Source of the DNA: Magnolia sinica
Taxonomy: Eukaryota > Streptophyta > Magnoliopsida > Magnoliales > Magnoliaceae
Direction of reading: 5' to 3'
Assembly: GCF_029962835.1 (NCBI RefSeq)
Contig: NC_080578.1
Location: forward strand, 52,383,001 to 52,447,000
Length of the DNA: 64,000 nucleotides
How positions within the stretch are numbered: position 1 is the first letter of the stretch; each line of letters begins with the position of its first letter. Both the position numbers and the translations under genes were made by a program. The notes under the pieces are model-generated. The model made no database searches. It was not told the DNA's origin and was given only the letters and a program-made list of their open reading frames with translations. Below, one piece after another: positions 11,613 to 23,691 of this stretch.

Positions 11613-14600
11613 TGTAAGACCCTGTCCATTCCGTGCCATTTTCTATGCCTATGTGCACGATGATCAACGCCCTTCTCGAGGCTAAGCTAGTCATCCATAG
11701 TGCACACCCGACTAACAAGACACCCAAGACTTCAAAACCTATTTGATATCGACCGCCCCATCATCGCGATCACGGAGGTACTGCCCATGCATTTATACGA
11801 TGCTCCGTTAGTGAGATACACTACGAAGAATCGTTGGTATATCATGTGCGCATGATGCCATATATTCCATTCCACACATGTGCACAACACATGCTATGTA
11901 CACATGCACCATGCCACACATGGGTGAGAGAATCTCTACCCATGTGTGTGTTATCACACACCCATACTACCCCTTATCATATGTATTTAAAGTCAACCAT
12001 TCTCCATACAACACCTTATGCACGATGTCATCATACCATGCCACCCCATGTCTCATTTAACCCACTATTATGTTCTAATCATGCATTACTTGCCATGATC
12101 CTTGCTTAAGATAATCATAACCACATTAATCTAACCTAACCACAATTTTATCAAATTCTCTATAAATACCCCTTCAATCCTTAACATTTTCACCATTTTC
12201 TTACCATGAGAGAGAGAGAAGTGATCTTGGTGGGCCATCAACCCCATCCCTTTCTTCCATCTCAACCATCCATCAATCCATCAAGGCGAGTACACCCTCC
12301 TCACTCATTCTTATTTTGTTTTCATTGTGTTTCTGGATGATGAAGATGATACTTTAATGTTAGAGATGGTGTGGATGATGAAGATAATATGATTGATGGT
12401 GAAGATAATTATAATGATGATAATGATACGATTAATGGTGTGGATGTATAGGAGAAAATATACAAAACTAAATTGTTATAGACTTCATGTGGGACCCATT
12501 GATAGTGGGACCCACTAGAATATTTGTATGCCATCCAAACTGTCCAAGTATGGTCCATTGGGTTGGCGAAGCTCACATACACACACCCATGCACACGCGC
12601 GCGCGTGCACACACACACATAGATATATATATAAAAGAGAGAGAGGGAAGGGAGAGGCTACTACCAACAAGCAGCATCTAGCTGCTTATACAAGGGAGGG
12701 GTTGTGAGACCAAAACACCCCCCCCCCCAATGATGTATGTATTTGATCCACACTGTCCATCCAATTTTCCAACTCATTTTAGGCCTTAAGCTGAAAAAAA
12801 TGAAGCCAATCCAAATATCTGGTAGGCCACACCAATGAAAATCATTTTTAATAGTGATATTTACTATCAAAATTGTTAGGGTCCACTATGATGTTCTTGT
12901 ACACCTAAACATATTGAATGTTGGGCCAATTTGACCCATCACGAGCTAGAGAACCTGACAGACAGATTGGATCGTCCTGCTGTAGGCCCCACCTATGAAA
13001 AACCATCAATATATATAATAGAAGGGTTGGACGCCCCTTATTGTCAGCGTCCAAAAAATGCAGCAGCAAGCAGCATCCTGCTGCTTGAAGTAGGCAAGGA
13101 TGGTGGGTCTCACCATGGGCCCCACTGTGATGTATGTTGAGCATCAACACCATGCATTTGATGGGTCCCCTCTAAAAATGGGATATCCCCAAAAATCAGC
13201 CACACATGGAACTCAAGTGGCCCACACCATCTAAAATCATGTGAAGACATGGCTAAAGCATATAAAAGCACTTACTGGGTCCACATGCAATTTGGATGCA
13301 TCTAAAACTTGGAATGACCCCTCAATCAAGTGGGACACACAAAATGGATGGGCTGGATTCATGAACCATGTCTTGGTGGGCCCAACAAATAATTATGAAT
13401 ATTTTAATATAGGGTAACCCTCTCAACTTTTATGTGTGGTGTGGCCCACACAAGCCACAAATTGACTTGATTTTAAGCCCCAGGCCCACCATGGATTGGT
13501 GCATGTGTAGCCCACTTAGGTGTACGTGTAGCATATCTACACCGCTCATCCATTTTATAGTCATTTGGGAAGTGGACCCCACCATTTCAGTGGACCCAAC
13601 CCTTCATGTTAACTCAAAGTAAATTAAATGCAAATCTCAGTATACCATGTCCACGGGACAATAACATTTACCTTCAAAAGACATTATCGAGTCCACTATA
13701 CTGCTTATGTGTCATCAGAACTGTCTAGATCATGGGTTCGCTATAGATTCCATGTGAGGCATGTGCTTCATATCAACGTCGTTCATCCATATGTTCGCTT
13801 GAGAGCAGGCCCAGAGCTAGTATCCTGCACTATCCAACGGGTGGGCCTGCAGTGATGGTTATTTATCATTCGACTTGTTCCTAAGGTGACGTAACCTAGA
13901 TGGAGAGGATATCAAGACTTTTGTGGCCCTGAATATGGGATCTGGTAATTTGATGTGGTCCACCTTACATGTGCAAACTTGTGATTGTATGTGGCCCAAA
14001 CTACATGATCATGTGATGATTAGGCAACTGCTAAGCCATGTGAACTTGTGGTGCATGAGTCGTCCCTGATCCATGTGAAATTGTGTGACATGTGAGATCT
14101 ACACTATGTGATCATGTGATGCTGCAAGATTGAGTTACGACACTTAATTAAGCAAATTTGATGATGTGTGGTTAACTCTTGACCCCTATGGAATTGTGAT
14201 TGCAGTGTAAAACTAAGTCGTAGGATCGTGTGACTTATGTTTAAGTCTTTGAACATGTTCGATTATAACAAATATGTGGACTATAGTGGTGTGAGGGTGC
14301 AATGGATATAATTGTCTAGCCCTTAATCATGAGGTCATGTGGTGTAAGTATGGCCACCTAATCATGCACAACGGTGGTGTATATGCATGTACCATATAAC
14401 TATATGATTATAAATTGTATAGATGGTCATGTAGCCACATTAAATCAAGTAGCATTGATGGCCATCCAAGGACTCAACCACATGCTTATGAGCATTGGCA
14501 TGGCCACTCGAATCATTTACAATAAAATTGTACGTGTGGATTTTCTAAGTCATGTGAATTATGATGTACAACTTGATGATAAAGTTGACCTCAATTTGGT

Positions 14601-16076
14601 ATAGCGTGACATAATTATGGGCCTTATATTATGCTCATTAATAAGGTGGAAGTGGGGACTAGTAAACTATATGTAATGTGATTAAATGTGGCATTGGTCC
14701 ATTCATCATGTGACACTAAACCAGGATTATTAGCCCTATGAAGTGTGAGGTGGTTGTTGCCTAAGACTTAGCATAATTAGTGTAGCCTTGTATTCATGTG
14801 TAAGATTATGATTGTTCAATTATGTTTGGATATTTTGAAAAGTGGACACTAGATTATGATAGTAATTGCATATATACTAAACTATGTAAATTTGTGGTAC
14901 TGGCCGCCTGACCATGTGAAAGTTTAATAAAGTGGTTACCCCATTATGCAAGTTATGGTATAGTAAAAATAAGTAACCATCTGATCTTAAATCCGTTATG
15001 GTGGCAAGTAGAGTGACATTTGTGTGGCCACTCAACCATATGGACTTCTGATAATGGAGTGGCCACAAGACCATGTGGGCATATGAGAATTGTGTGTTCA
15101 CTCTAGACTCGTGGACTATGATGATGATGTAATAGGTATGTGAACTTAGGACGTGTGTCAGATTGATTGTTGAACCCATCTTATTAATAGTATTGGGCTT
15201 GATTTGTGGACTCCACTAATATGTTCAGAAGGGCATTAACGTGGTGGGCTTATTAGCCTTAAAGCCCACCATGAGTGGATGCCTTGTGGGCCTATTCGCG
15301 GTAAACCTATCAGGCCCATAGATTACTTCCTCTTAATAAGAATGTAAGACTCCGTGTGAAGTATGTATTGGGCTTATGTTTGGGCTTCTTGGTAAGTGCA
15401 TGAGACTTCTTATGATGTATGTATTCCAAGTCCCATTTGGGCCTTGTGAATAAGTGATTGAGTCTTCAAATGAACCGTTTATGGTAATTAAATGGACCAC
15501 CCAACAAGCCGGAAGAATGGGATGCAGGAACTCACTAACCAGCCCATTCAAGTGTGGCAATGAACTAGGCCTTAGTCCACTTGAAATGATAATTAGACAT
15601 GTTGAGGTGTTGGATTGAAATCTAATTATGCATGTGGTGATGACACATGTGCGGTGATTGTATATGTGATACTTGTAGTGATAATGATGCGTGTATGGTT
15701 AGATGTGGTGATTGTATTGTATGGTAATGCTAATTTATGTTTATATGCTTGGATGGTGTTCAATTGAATGTAAGGACTAAGTGGACCACTGTATGTATTA
15801 TCATAGTTCATAGATAGTGCACCTAGTGCCATATAATGACGTCACACTTATGCACCCACTTCCTACGGAACTAATGAGGTGAACCACTTAACTCTTAACC
15901 GTGAATGAGTATGTTGGTGATACGAACTAGCTTATTTATAACTATGGATCTTTACGTGTGGAATTGAGACATGTTATGGTATGTGTGCATCACTTGCATG
16001 TGTTTGATATACAACTTGTTTTGGTGCCACTGTATGAGGTTTCGGCCATGCGATTGGTGCTGAGTGATGAATTGAT
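11613..16076 (+). mobile_element. Long gypsy-type 3' LTR, first part (continues at 26031)
   Basis: The LTR starts TGTAAGACCC after the polypurine tract. It is split by the copia insertion at 16077-26025 and resumes at 26031. Without the copia and its 5-bp duplication it is about 6.0 kb. Part of that length is probably due to foldback elements inside it (12480-13860). From about 13860 to 15880 the sequence is rich in tggyca and catgtga motifs, and I could not identify anything else there. No gene is seen. Confidence 0.8.
12480..13860. repeat. Cluster of foldback (MITE-like) sequences and a GT/TA/GA microsatellite
   Basis: Repeated gtgggacccac, gggccccactgtgatgta and catggtgggcccaac motifs flank A/T-rich cores. 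The part at about 13095-13500 is a diverged copy of 28930-29330: shared ordered blocks include catttgatgggt, gaagacatg, tataaaagcactt and tgtgtggtgtggcccac. A CGCG/CACA/TATA/GAGA microsatellite lies at 12583-12650 and a run of C at 12717-12728. Small open frames here are by-products. Confidence 0.6.
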
Positions 16077-18446
16077 TGAAATTGTGGTAATAACTAATTT
16101 AGTTGAAGTAGAAATATGTGAATATGTCCTAGAGGGGGGTGAATAGGACTTTTAATACTTTATGATAATTTAAAATCCTATCACTCTAATCCTAATAGCA
16201 ACCATACATTAGGATTAGTAAAGAGTAACTCTACTAGCTTCCAAGCCCCATAGAGGATCCAATCATAAAACTATTTGAGAGATAAACAATATGCAAATCA
16301 ATTCATGATGGATATGACTGTGTGTATGAGGTGTGATCTCAGATAATCAAGTATGAAAGTATTTAGGGAAATTACATAAATAATGAAAGACAATAGCAAT
16401 CTCAAACACAGTCATTTTTATAGTGGTTCAACTACTTATCTACTCCATTTCTGGCAAACGCACTCAACCCTTGAGTGTACCAGATCTCACTTAGGAGGTT
16501 TCACAACAGGTTCACCTCAAACTGGAGGTTTTAAATCAGGTTCACCTCTAACTAGTACAACCTACACTTAGGCTGACACAATGTGTCTACACGACACTAT
16601 TTATGCTCCCATGAGCAAGGGTGAACACGTAACACCCGACTTTTAGGCCCTACTGGCCAAGGATCCACACAAGGAACCTAACGGAGGTTTCAAAATAGGT
16701 TCACCTCTAGCCACAGGTTTTACATAGGTTCAACTCTAACTAGTTTATGCTCTCCATAGAGCAAGGGTCCTCTTAAAGTACCCCCACGTACACTCCTGCC
16801 GGAGGCCTATTGTGAGGACTTACAAGGGGTGAGAAACACCTTAGACCCAATCCTACAAAAGGAATGATCTTAAGGGTCCTTTGGACTCTAATAACTTACA
16901 AATAAGTAGATGAGCCCTGTTTAGTGTGTTGTTGAAGATCTCCTCCTTTGATGATGAAGAATCTTCTGATTCCTTGAACCACAACTCCGAGGATATACCA
17001 ATACATGGCTACGAGATGGGTCAAGGTTATAATGGAATCCTACTCTATTAAATGTTTTCCTATAAGGGAGATAGAGCGATTCCAATCATCTATGCATTCG
17101 AGGCATCCCAGCTTAATGATTTTCCATTAAGGTGGTAGCTGCAGGATCCTTGAATGCGGAAGTTCATTCCCTAATCGACTCTATCGAATGTCAATGATGA
17201 GGGTGGATTGGAGGATGAACTCCGATGAGAGAAAAAGGCTTAGGGTGTATGATCTAGGGTTAAACACACAAAAGCACCCTCTATTTTCTCTCTCCAACAA
17301 CTAAGGACAAGCTCTCATTAAATAGGCAAAAGGTTCCAACGGATATAAAATGGTCACTTTTATTAAGAGTTCGATATTAACGAGCAGGGTCAATATCATC
17401 GAGTGTATACTCTCGATAGCATCGACTGGCCGGTTGATGACACGAACTCAAATGTTAAACTCTTTTAAAACCTTTTCCTGCTAGTCGAGGAAATCGAACA
17501 TGCGTCGATGTCATCGAATTTCAAACTCCGATTTCATCGACATGAGGTTCGATTCCTCGACATTTGAGAATGTGAGAGACTTGTCTTTGAAGGTTTTTTA
17601 GGAAACAGATATGATCGAGCTTCACTCGATATCATCGGAATTTGAATATCGATGATATCGAGGGCAGTGTCGATTCATTGATAATTTCATGGAATTTTCC
17701 TATAAGCTTACTGGACAATTTCTGTCCACTTTCGATGAAATCGACCATGCCTCGATATGATCGATATTTGAATATCGATTTTATCGAGTGACCCTCAATC
17801 CGAGAAAAATATTCTGAAAAACTTGCTGAATGTAAATGTGTCCTAATCTGATATCATCAAAGGGCTTCCGATATCATCGAACGGCTTCCGATACCATTGA
17901 AATTTGAATTCTGAGGATATCAAGAAGCTCTTTGATATATCGAAGATTTCATGATTTACCTTAGCAGAGCTTTGGACATAACAGACCTGATGTCGATTAT
18001 ATTGAGTTTACTCGATGGATTCGAGATTCAAATTTTGATGATATCGAACCCTCTATCGATACATCAATAATTCCATCCGGATATCTTTATGGTTGCTAGA
18101 CATCTTATGTCCTCATTTCGATAATATCCAGTGAGCTTCGAGGACATCGACAGCAAGGTTCAATTTCATCGAACCACTTGTCGATAAATCGACAAAGGCA
18201 GAAAACTTAGAGATTTTTCTGAGTTTGAAAAGAGTTTTCTAACCATAATCCCTTAGGGTGTTCTAACTAATTTTAAGGGTTTTAATTACCTAGTATTTTG
18301 GGACATGTGATGTGAGGCTTAAGATTTACTTATGATGAGTTCATGCACACATCCGGTTGAGGTAGTTGCTTGATCATTCTTCCTATAGGGCTCTTCTGTC
18401 TAGCTAACTCAACGCACACGCTAATTGATAAACTAGAGCACTTTCA
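16077..18446 (-). mobile_element. 3' LTR of the copia element
   Basis: 2370 bp, aligning throughout with 23692-26025. It includes a proximal block with repeated caggttcacctc units and a distal block full of TCGAT/ATCGA motifs. Confidence 0.9.
17360..18200. repeat. Dense TCGATATCATCGA-type motif field in the LTR
   Basis: Dozens of overlapping atcga/tcgat units, often arranged as short palindromes such as cgatatcatcgag and gatatcgag, fill this part of the LTR. The same field is present in the partner LTR (24970-25780). A smaller patch lies inside the element at 20820-21005. Confidence 0.8.
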
Positions 18447-18459
18447 ATCTCCCTCTTTG
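18447..18459 (-). promoter_or_regulatory. Polypurine tract of the copia element
   Basis: On the minus strand this is CAAAGAGGGAGAT, directly before the 3' LTR. A second purine run (attgacaaaaaggggg on the minus strand) lies at about 18700-18716. The rest of 18460-19270 is A/T-rich non-coding DNA between the 3' ORF and the tract. Confidence 0.75.
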
Positions 18460-19274
18460 TCAATTACGTGACAAAACACCAAAATACCCTAGAACAACGT
18501 CTAGACTAACACCCTAAATTGTGTGTACATGAACTTTTACACAATTTTATAAAGTTATTTGGTTTGCACACATACACATCAGTAGCTGCTTCCCCTAATA
18601 GCAATCTCCCCTTGTCTTGCAGCTGCTCCCCCTAACACCTGCATCACCAATTCATAAACAGATACAACACACGATTTTTCGTCGGGGTGTTGATTTGTTC
18701 TCCCCCTTTTTGTCAATCATTGGCAAAGGATAACATAATAGTTGATATTGACTGAAGTTGAAGCATTTGGGAGAACCAAAATTCAGGGAGCATAAGAACA
18801 GTAGATAGGTGTACAAGATCATCTCATTTTAGAAAACATATATGCTTATCGGGACAAGGAGAGCAGTAAATAGTAGATAATATGAAAATAAAGAGCAAGC
18901 ATCACACGCATCATATTCCATTTCCTATATGAACCAGTGAGCACAGGGGATCACAAAATATGGCAGTAAGTATGTGTGAATTATAACCAACCATATCTCA
19001 GAATATCCAAAATGTATATATTACCCAAGATTGGCATTAGTATAACAGTTATCTAAAAAAAATACCAAGCCCATTCATGGGCACCCAAAACCAACCGCAA
19101 GTATCTAGCCTATCCATGGGCATATACATATCCAAAAAAAAAAAACTTGTCGGACTATGTAGGTTAGTAAGCCAACACGTACACTTATGTGATCGTAGGG
19201 CATTCAAAAAGATATCCATGCCCGTACGTTGAGATCAGAGTAGGGTGGATGTGATGGCATGTAAATTGTCCACA

Positions 19275-20503
19275 CTATGGTAGGGGTGCAGAGGAGGACG
19301 ATACTATATTGTCACGTCCGCAGGTGATCAGATCCACCAATTCTTGCACCATCTGCTGCACCCCATTCACCAATCGTTCCAAGACAGTGAACCATACATT
19401 CACGGATTCCTTTAGCTGGGTGGCATCTCGTTGTATTGCTCTAATCTTATCCTGATGAAGCTTAAACCTTTTTGCCTGCCCAGGTTCTAATGAGGACGAA
19501 GCTTGTTGGGGCTCAAGAGGGTTATCCTCAGCCATTCTAACTCCTTCAGCTAGAGCATCACCTGCACTGCCTTCTCCTTCCTAAATTCCTTCCTCGGCTT
19601 GGTCTTTTAGAAATTTATGGAACTTTAAATCCATCCTTCTGATATTGTTCTTGTTGAAGTGTTGAAGAGGAAGTTCTAAGTCGTTTAACGTTGAAAAGCC
19701 AATCGCATTGCATATAGAGTTAATGATCCATGGATAGGGCAAACGCACATCCCAAGAGGTATGAATGGCATATACCAACTGATGAACAATCAGGGTAGGA
19801 AGGCAGATTTTAATTCCTGTAGCTACAAAGTTAACTATCATAGCTATGAACCCTGTGAGATCCGAATGATTGGTACTTCTAGGATATATATATTGGAGGC
19901 AAAGATACTATGCAAAATACAATACCGAGGTTCCATGAACTTTGATTTTAGTGCATTTCCTAGATACCAGAGGATATCATGACCATGACAGAGAAATTTA
20001 GTAACCATGGACCGAGTCTCAACGCTCTCAGGGTCCAAGTCCGGGAGGCCAACGAGTGATAATGTGATACCAAGGATGTTTGTAACCGCTGCAGGAGTGA
20101 TCTCAATATCATCACCATCAATAGAAACCGTGATTGACGAAGGGTCAAACACCAGTGAATGATAAGGGGCAATGAAATTGTAGGTTCGTTCGTAGTGACA
20201 AGGACCTCTAAAATTGAGTAGAGGTAGCCATCCAATTTCAGCTGATAGGGGTTCCAGATTATAGGGCTGTAGGCATTCCCTGTCGACCCTTCTCTGAAAA
20301 ACTAACTTCCGCCCAGTGTACTTGGCCAGTGCCGGATTCATTCTGGCAGGGGTAGGGGTTGGCATTTTAGATTGGGACCATCCTCGTGAGGTTTTCCATG
20401 TTCGCTGGCGAGTGGGAGTCCCACATTCAGGAGCTCTCGCCCCTCCTCTTGAGGTAATAACCTTGTGCGTGGAGGATCTCGAGGATTCTCCAAGATCGAA
20501 CAT
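19275..20503 (-). pseudogene. Copia 3' ORF, resembling the plant-transposon-protein domain
   Basis: The ORF starts at an ATG (20503-20501, MFDLGESSRSS...) and reads 219 residues to a stop at 19844. Similar coding continues in another frame from 19841 to 19581 and, after one in-frame stop, from 19535 to 19275. One frameshift and one stop therefore separate it from a product of about 400 residues. After a basic, serine/arginine-rich N-terminus there is a hydrophobic-aromatic region (YHSLVFDPSSITVSIDGDDI, ITPAAVTNILGI, then KICLPTLIVHQLVYAIH). That pattern resembles the 'putative plant transposon protein' domain found in plant retroelements. The C-terminal part is helical and Q-rich. It lies between the truncated pol and the 3' LTR, where extra or envelope-like ORFs of plant copia elements sit. 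Its function is unknown, and the family call is from memory. Confidence 0.55.
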
Positions 20504-20604
20504 CTTCTCTTTGTCCTTTCACATTTTTTATACTCTTAGAAGGAGATTTAAAGACATTGGAGATAAAGAGCAGAGATTCTTTTAGAAATCAGGAAATACC
20601 CACC

Positions 20605-20605
<1 letters not shown>

Positions 20606-20647
<42 letters not shown>

Positions 20648-20654
20648 AAAAAAA
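20606..20654. repeat. Homopolymer tract: C x32 followed by A x17
   Basis: An uninterrupted run of 32 C followed directly by 17 A, inside the copia element just upstream (minus sense) of the 3' ORF. On the minus strand it is a poly-T/poly-G block. Lengths of such runs are often mis-assembled. Confidence 0.9.
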
Positions 20655-21149
20655 GATGAAATCTTGATGTGAAGGGGATGGAAGGGGTATTACCAGTTTT
20701 TGAAGGACGTCTAGAACCCGCTGATGAACCTCCGGCTGAAGGGGACGAGAAGGGAGAAGAAAAATAACTTCTTAGAAGAAAAATGCGATTTTTCCCGCTC
20801 GTCCGCCTTTTATCGGGCGACATACTTTGATATCATTGAACATCATTTTGATGATATCGATGGACCCCATTCGATGTTATCGAGACTACCTTTGATAACA
20901 TTCTCAATTATGTGACTTCTTAGATTTTAAGGAGACGTCGATTATATCGATCCTTGGTCAATGTAATCAATAATCCACATGATTTATCGACAGACATATC
21001 GAGGGTGTATATTTTTCATTTATCAGCATATTAACAATCTTCTATGTATAATAAAGTATTTCTTTAAATCATACCATATACACAGTAAAATTTTGTACAC
21101 GCTTTGCACAAATCAAAATTATAAACATCAAGATGTTTATATACAAAAA

Positions 21150-22130
21150 GATTGAGGTGAGAAACCTTAGATATATCTTTAGGAGATTAGCAAAATTGTA
21201 TCTTTTCAGCAACTGTCCAGATCTAGATGCATGACCTGGATATGTCTTTCCATGCTCAATATTTTAAGGCATATGAATCAGTTCTTCCTTTGCCTTTAAT
21301 GACATAGTAGTGGTTATTTGTGCGACAACCCTTCATCACTGATTCTCCTGATAGGTTAAGGATTTCACATTCCTGTTTGTTGAATGTAACCACATGCTCA
21401 TTATCACATATTTAAGAGATGCTCAGAAGATTATTCTTTAATCCTTTTATGCAAAAGGCATTCTCATTTTTGAGTGAATTTATTCCTTTAATAATTCCCT
21501 TTCCAATTACCTTAATGGTGTTTCCGTCTCCATAGGTGACTATCCCATCATTAAGATCTGAATAATTTAAAAGGAGGGATTTGTCACCTGTGACATGTCT
21601 TGAGCAGCCGCTATCCAAATACCACTTTGTGGCATTGCCTGTCATATGATTTGAGTGAGTAACAAGGCAATTTTTCTTTTCTTTTACTACCCATTTTGTG
21701 ACAGGATTTTTAACTGTGGTAGTTTCTTTAATCAGGTTAGGCAGCTGGATCGTGTTTCTACATTCATTTATTTTCTTGTTTAGTCCAGCCACTTGATTTA
21801 ATAACTCCTTCAGTCTGTTAGTCATTCTAGGTGGTGATGGATGTGTATTTCTTTTATCCATATTCCTAGGTGGACTCCTGACATTTTGTATATTTTTTTG
21901 TTGGTTTGAATTTACCAATATGATGTTGACCAGGATTATGTTGAGTCCTCTTAGGTGACAAGCATTCAAACTTATAATGACCCGAATCACCACATAAATG
22001 ACAAACTAGAGTAGTTCTTGTGTTACTTCCTAAAGCAGCAAATTTTTTAGCCATTGGTGCTGCATTTCCATTTTTTATTTTAAATTTATCATATCTTAAG
22101 CCACTCTTGTCCTTTTCAGGTCTTCCCACA
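21150..22130 (-). pseudogene. Copia nucleocapsid-protease-pre-integrase remnant
   Basis: Reading from 22129 this encodes the end of gag with a CCHC knuckle (CHLCGDSGHYKFEC) and a linker. From about 21630 it encodes the copia protease, with the hallmark WYLDSGCSRHVTGD and its catalytic Asp-Ser-Gly. Then GNTIKVIGKGII and LKNNLLSIS lead into a gag-pre-integrase segment ending in NNHYYVI near 21300. Frames change around 21990-21866 and stops occur after LLSIS. The integrase His-His-Cys-Cys region, catalytic core and reverse transcriptase that should follow are missing: the A/T-rich DNA between 21150 and 20830 leads straight to the 3' ORF. Confidence 0.8.
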
Positions 22131-22499
22131 CCTAAGAGTTTTTCTAACTTCTCACCACTCTGGCAAAACTTATAGTTTAGCTTAGCAATTTTTCTGGATT
22201 ATTCTAAATTAAACAGGTGTGTGTGATTTTCATTTTGAAGGAGCATGTTTTTATCTTTTAATAGCTCAACCTGTTTGTTTAGTTTTTCAGACTCGAATTT
22301 AAGGAAGGTGTTGATTCTTTCAAGTCTATCATTATCTTAATGATATTGCTACAAATCATTAATTAGATGTGTATAAATTTCTAAAGTTTTATCTAGATCT
22401 TTTTGCAGTAATACCTTTTTGTTTTCAAATAATCTTAGTCTTCTAACGATATTGATGCTATGGATGTAGAGTTGATTGTAAGCATCTTGTAGTTTATTC

Positions 22500-23625
22500 T
22501 ATTCTTCTTCTTCTTCCTTTTCAGTTTCCTCATTCTCCGATGGAAATGATTTAGTGACTTGATATTTTTCCTCGTTCTCAGTTTCAATGGAAATGATTAG
22601 GGCAGTGGGGACCATAAGAATTTTCAAGGATTTTTGGTCTTCATCGCTTTCTGAGTCACTAGATTCTGAGTTTGACTCTTCCGGACATCCCATGTGGCAG
22701 CCATTGCCTTACCCTTAGTTTTTCTATTTGGGCATTTAGTAGACAGGTGTCTAAACTTTTAACAAGCATAACATTGTGGTTCTTTGGTCTTTTTACCAAA
22801 TTTACCTGCAGAATATTTGTTGTCCACCTTTCTTCCTTTAAATGGATGGCCACGATTTTTCTGAAAGAATTTTCTAAACTGTTGTGCCTGCAAGGTCACT
22901 TCCTCATCTTCATTTTCTCTCTCACTCTCAATGTCCCCATTTGTTGTATTCTTTGAAGTCTTGAGGATGGTAGTTTTGGATTTTGGGGTTTGTTTGAAGC
23001 GTAGTTTAAATGTTTATAAGGAACCTACTAGTTCTTTTACTTTCATTTCATCTATGTTTCTACACTCTTCAATGGTTGGTACTTTAGGATTGAACCGTTC
23101 TAGTAATGATCTTAGTATTTTTCTACAGATTTTTGGGACTGGAACTTTCTCACCTAATCCACCCATGGAGTTGCAAATGATGTTCAGCTTTATGAAAAAC
23201 TCCATGAAGATCTCATGCTCTTCCATTCTGAGACTTTCAAACTGTGATGTTAAGAGTTGCAGTTTGGATCTCTTCAAGGTGCTTTGTTCCTTCATGGGTT
23301 GTTTCCAACAGATCCCATGCTTCTTTGGCTGTCCCACTCATACTGATTTGATTGAAAATGTCCTGGGACACAACACAGTAGATAACATTCATAACTTTAG
23401 ATTCAAATGTTTATTTTTCTTTGTCGAATGATGTCTACATTTCTTTGGATTTTGGTTTGGTGATAGCTGTGACATTTTTAAGTACTACTTGTTTTGTTGG
23501 TGGCACATATCCTCTTTCAACTATATTCCAAAAAGTAATGCATTCTAGCCTTCCAGTATGTATAATTTGATCCATCAAATACTAGAGGTCTAGTGATCGA
23601 TGAGCCCTCATGTTTGGCTATATTA
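22500..23625 (-). pseudogene. Copia gag remnant
   Basis: Starting near 23625 the minus strand encodes ITRPLVFDGSNYTYWKARM, then a UBN2-type domain (23337-23014: FESLRMEEHEIFMEFFIKLN, ILRSLLERFNPKVPTIEEC, ELVGSL). About 22775-22730 encodes a zinc knuckle, CYAC*KFRHLSTKC, with one stop in it, and 22693-22499 an acidic E/S-rich stretch. Several frame changes and stops show it is inactive. A coiled-coil-like linker rich in K, L and E continues to 22140. This gag is related to the fragment at 6867-7539. Confidence 0.75.
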
Positions 23626-23674
23626 CCAACTTCAGTCAAGACCACTCTCTAGGCAGTAAAGCCCTTAAGAGAGA

Positions 23675-23689
23675 CCTGCTCTGACACCA
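23675..23689 (-). promoter_or_regulatory. Copia primer binding site
   Basis: On the minus strand this is TGGTGTCAGAGCAGG, one base away from the initiator-Met-tRNA complement, 2 bp from the LTR edge at 23692. Confidence 0.85.
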
Positions 23690-23691
23690 AT

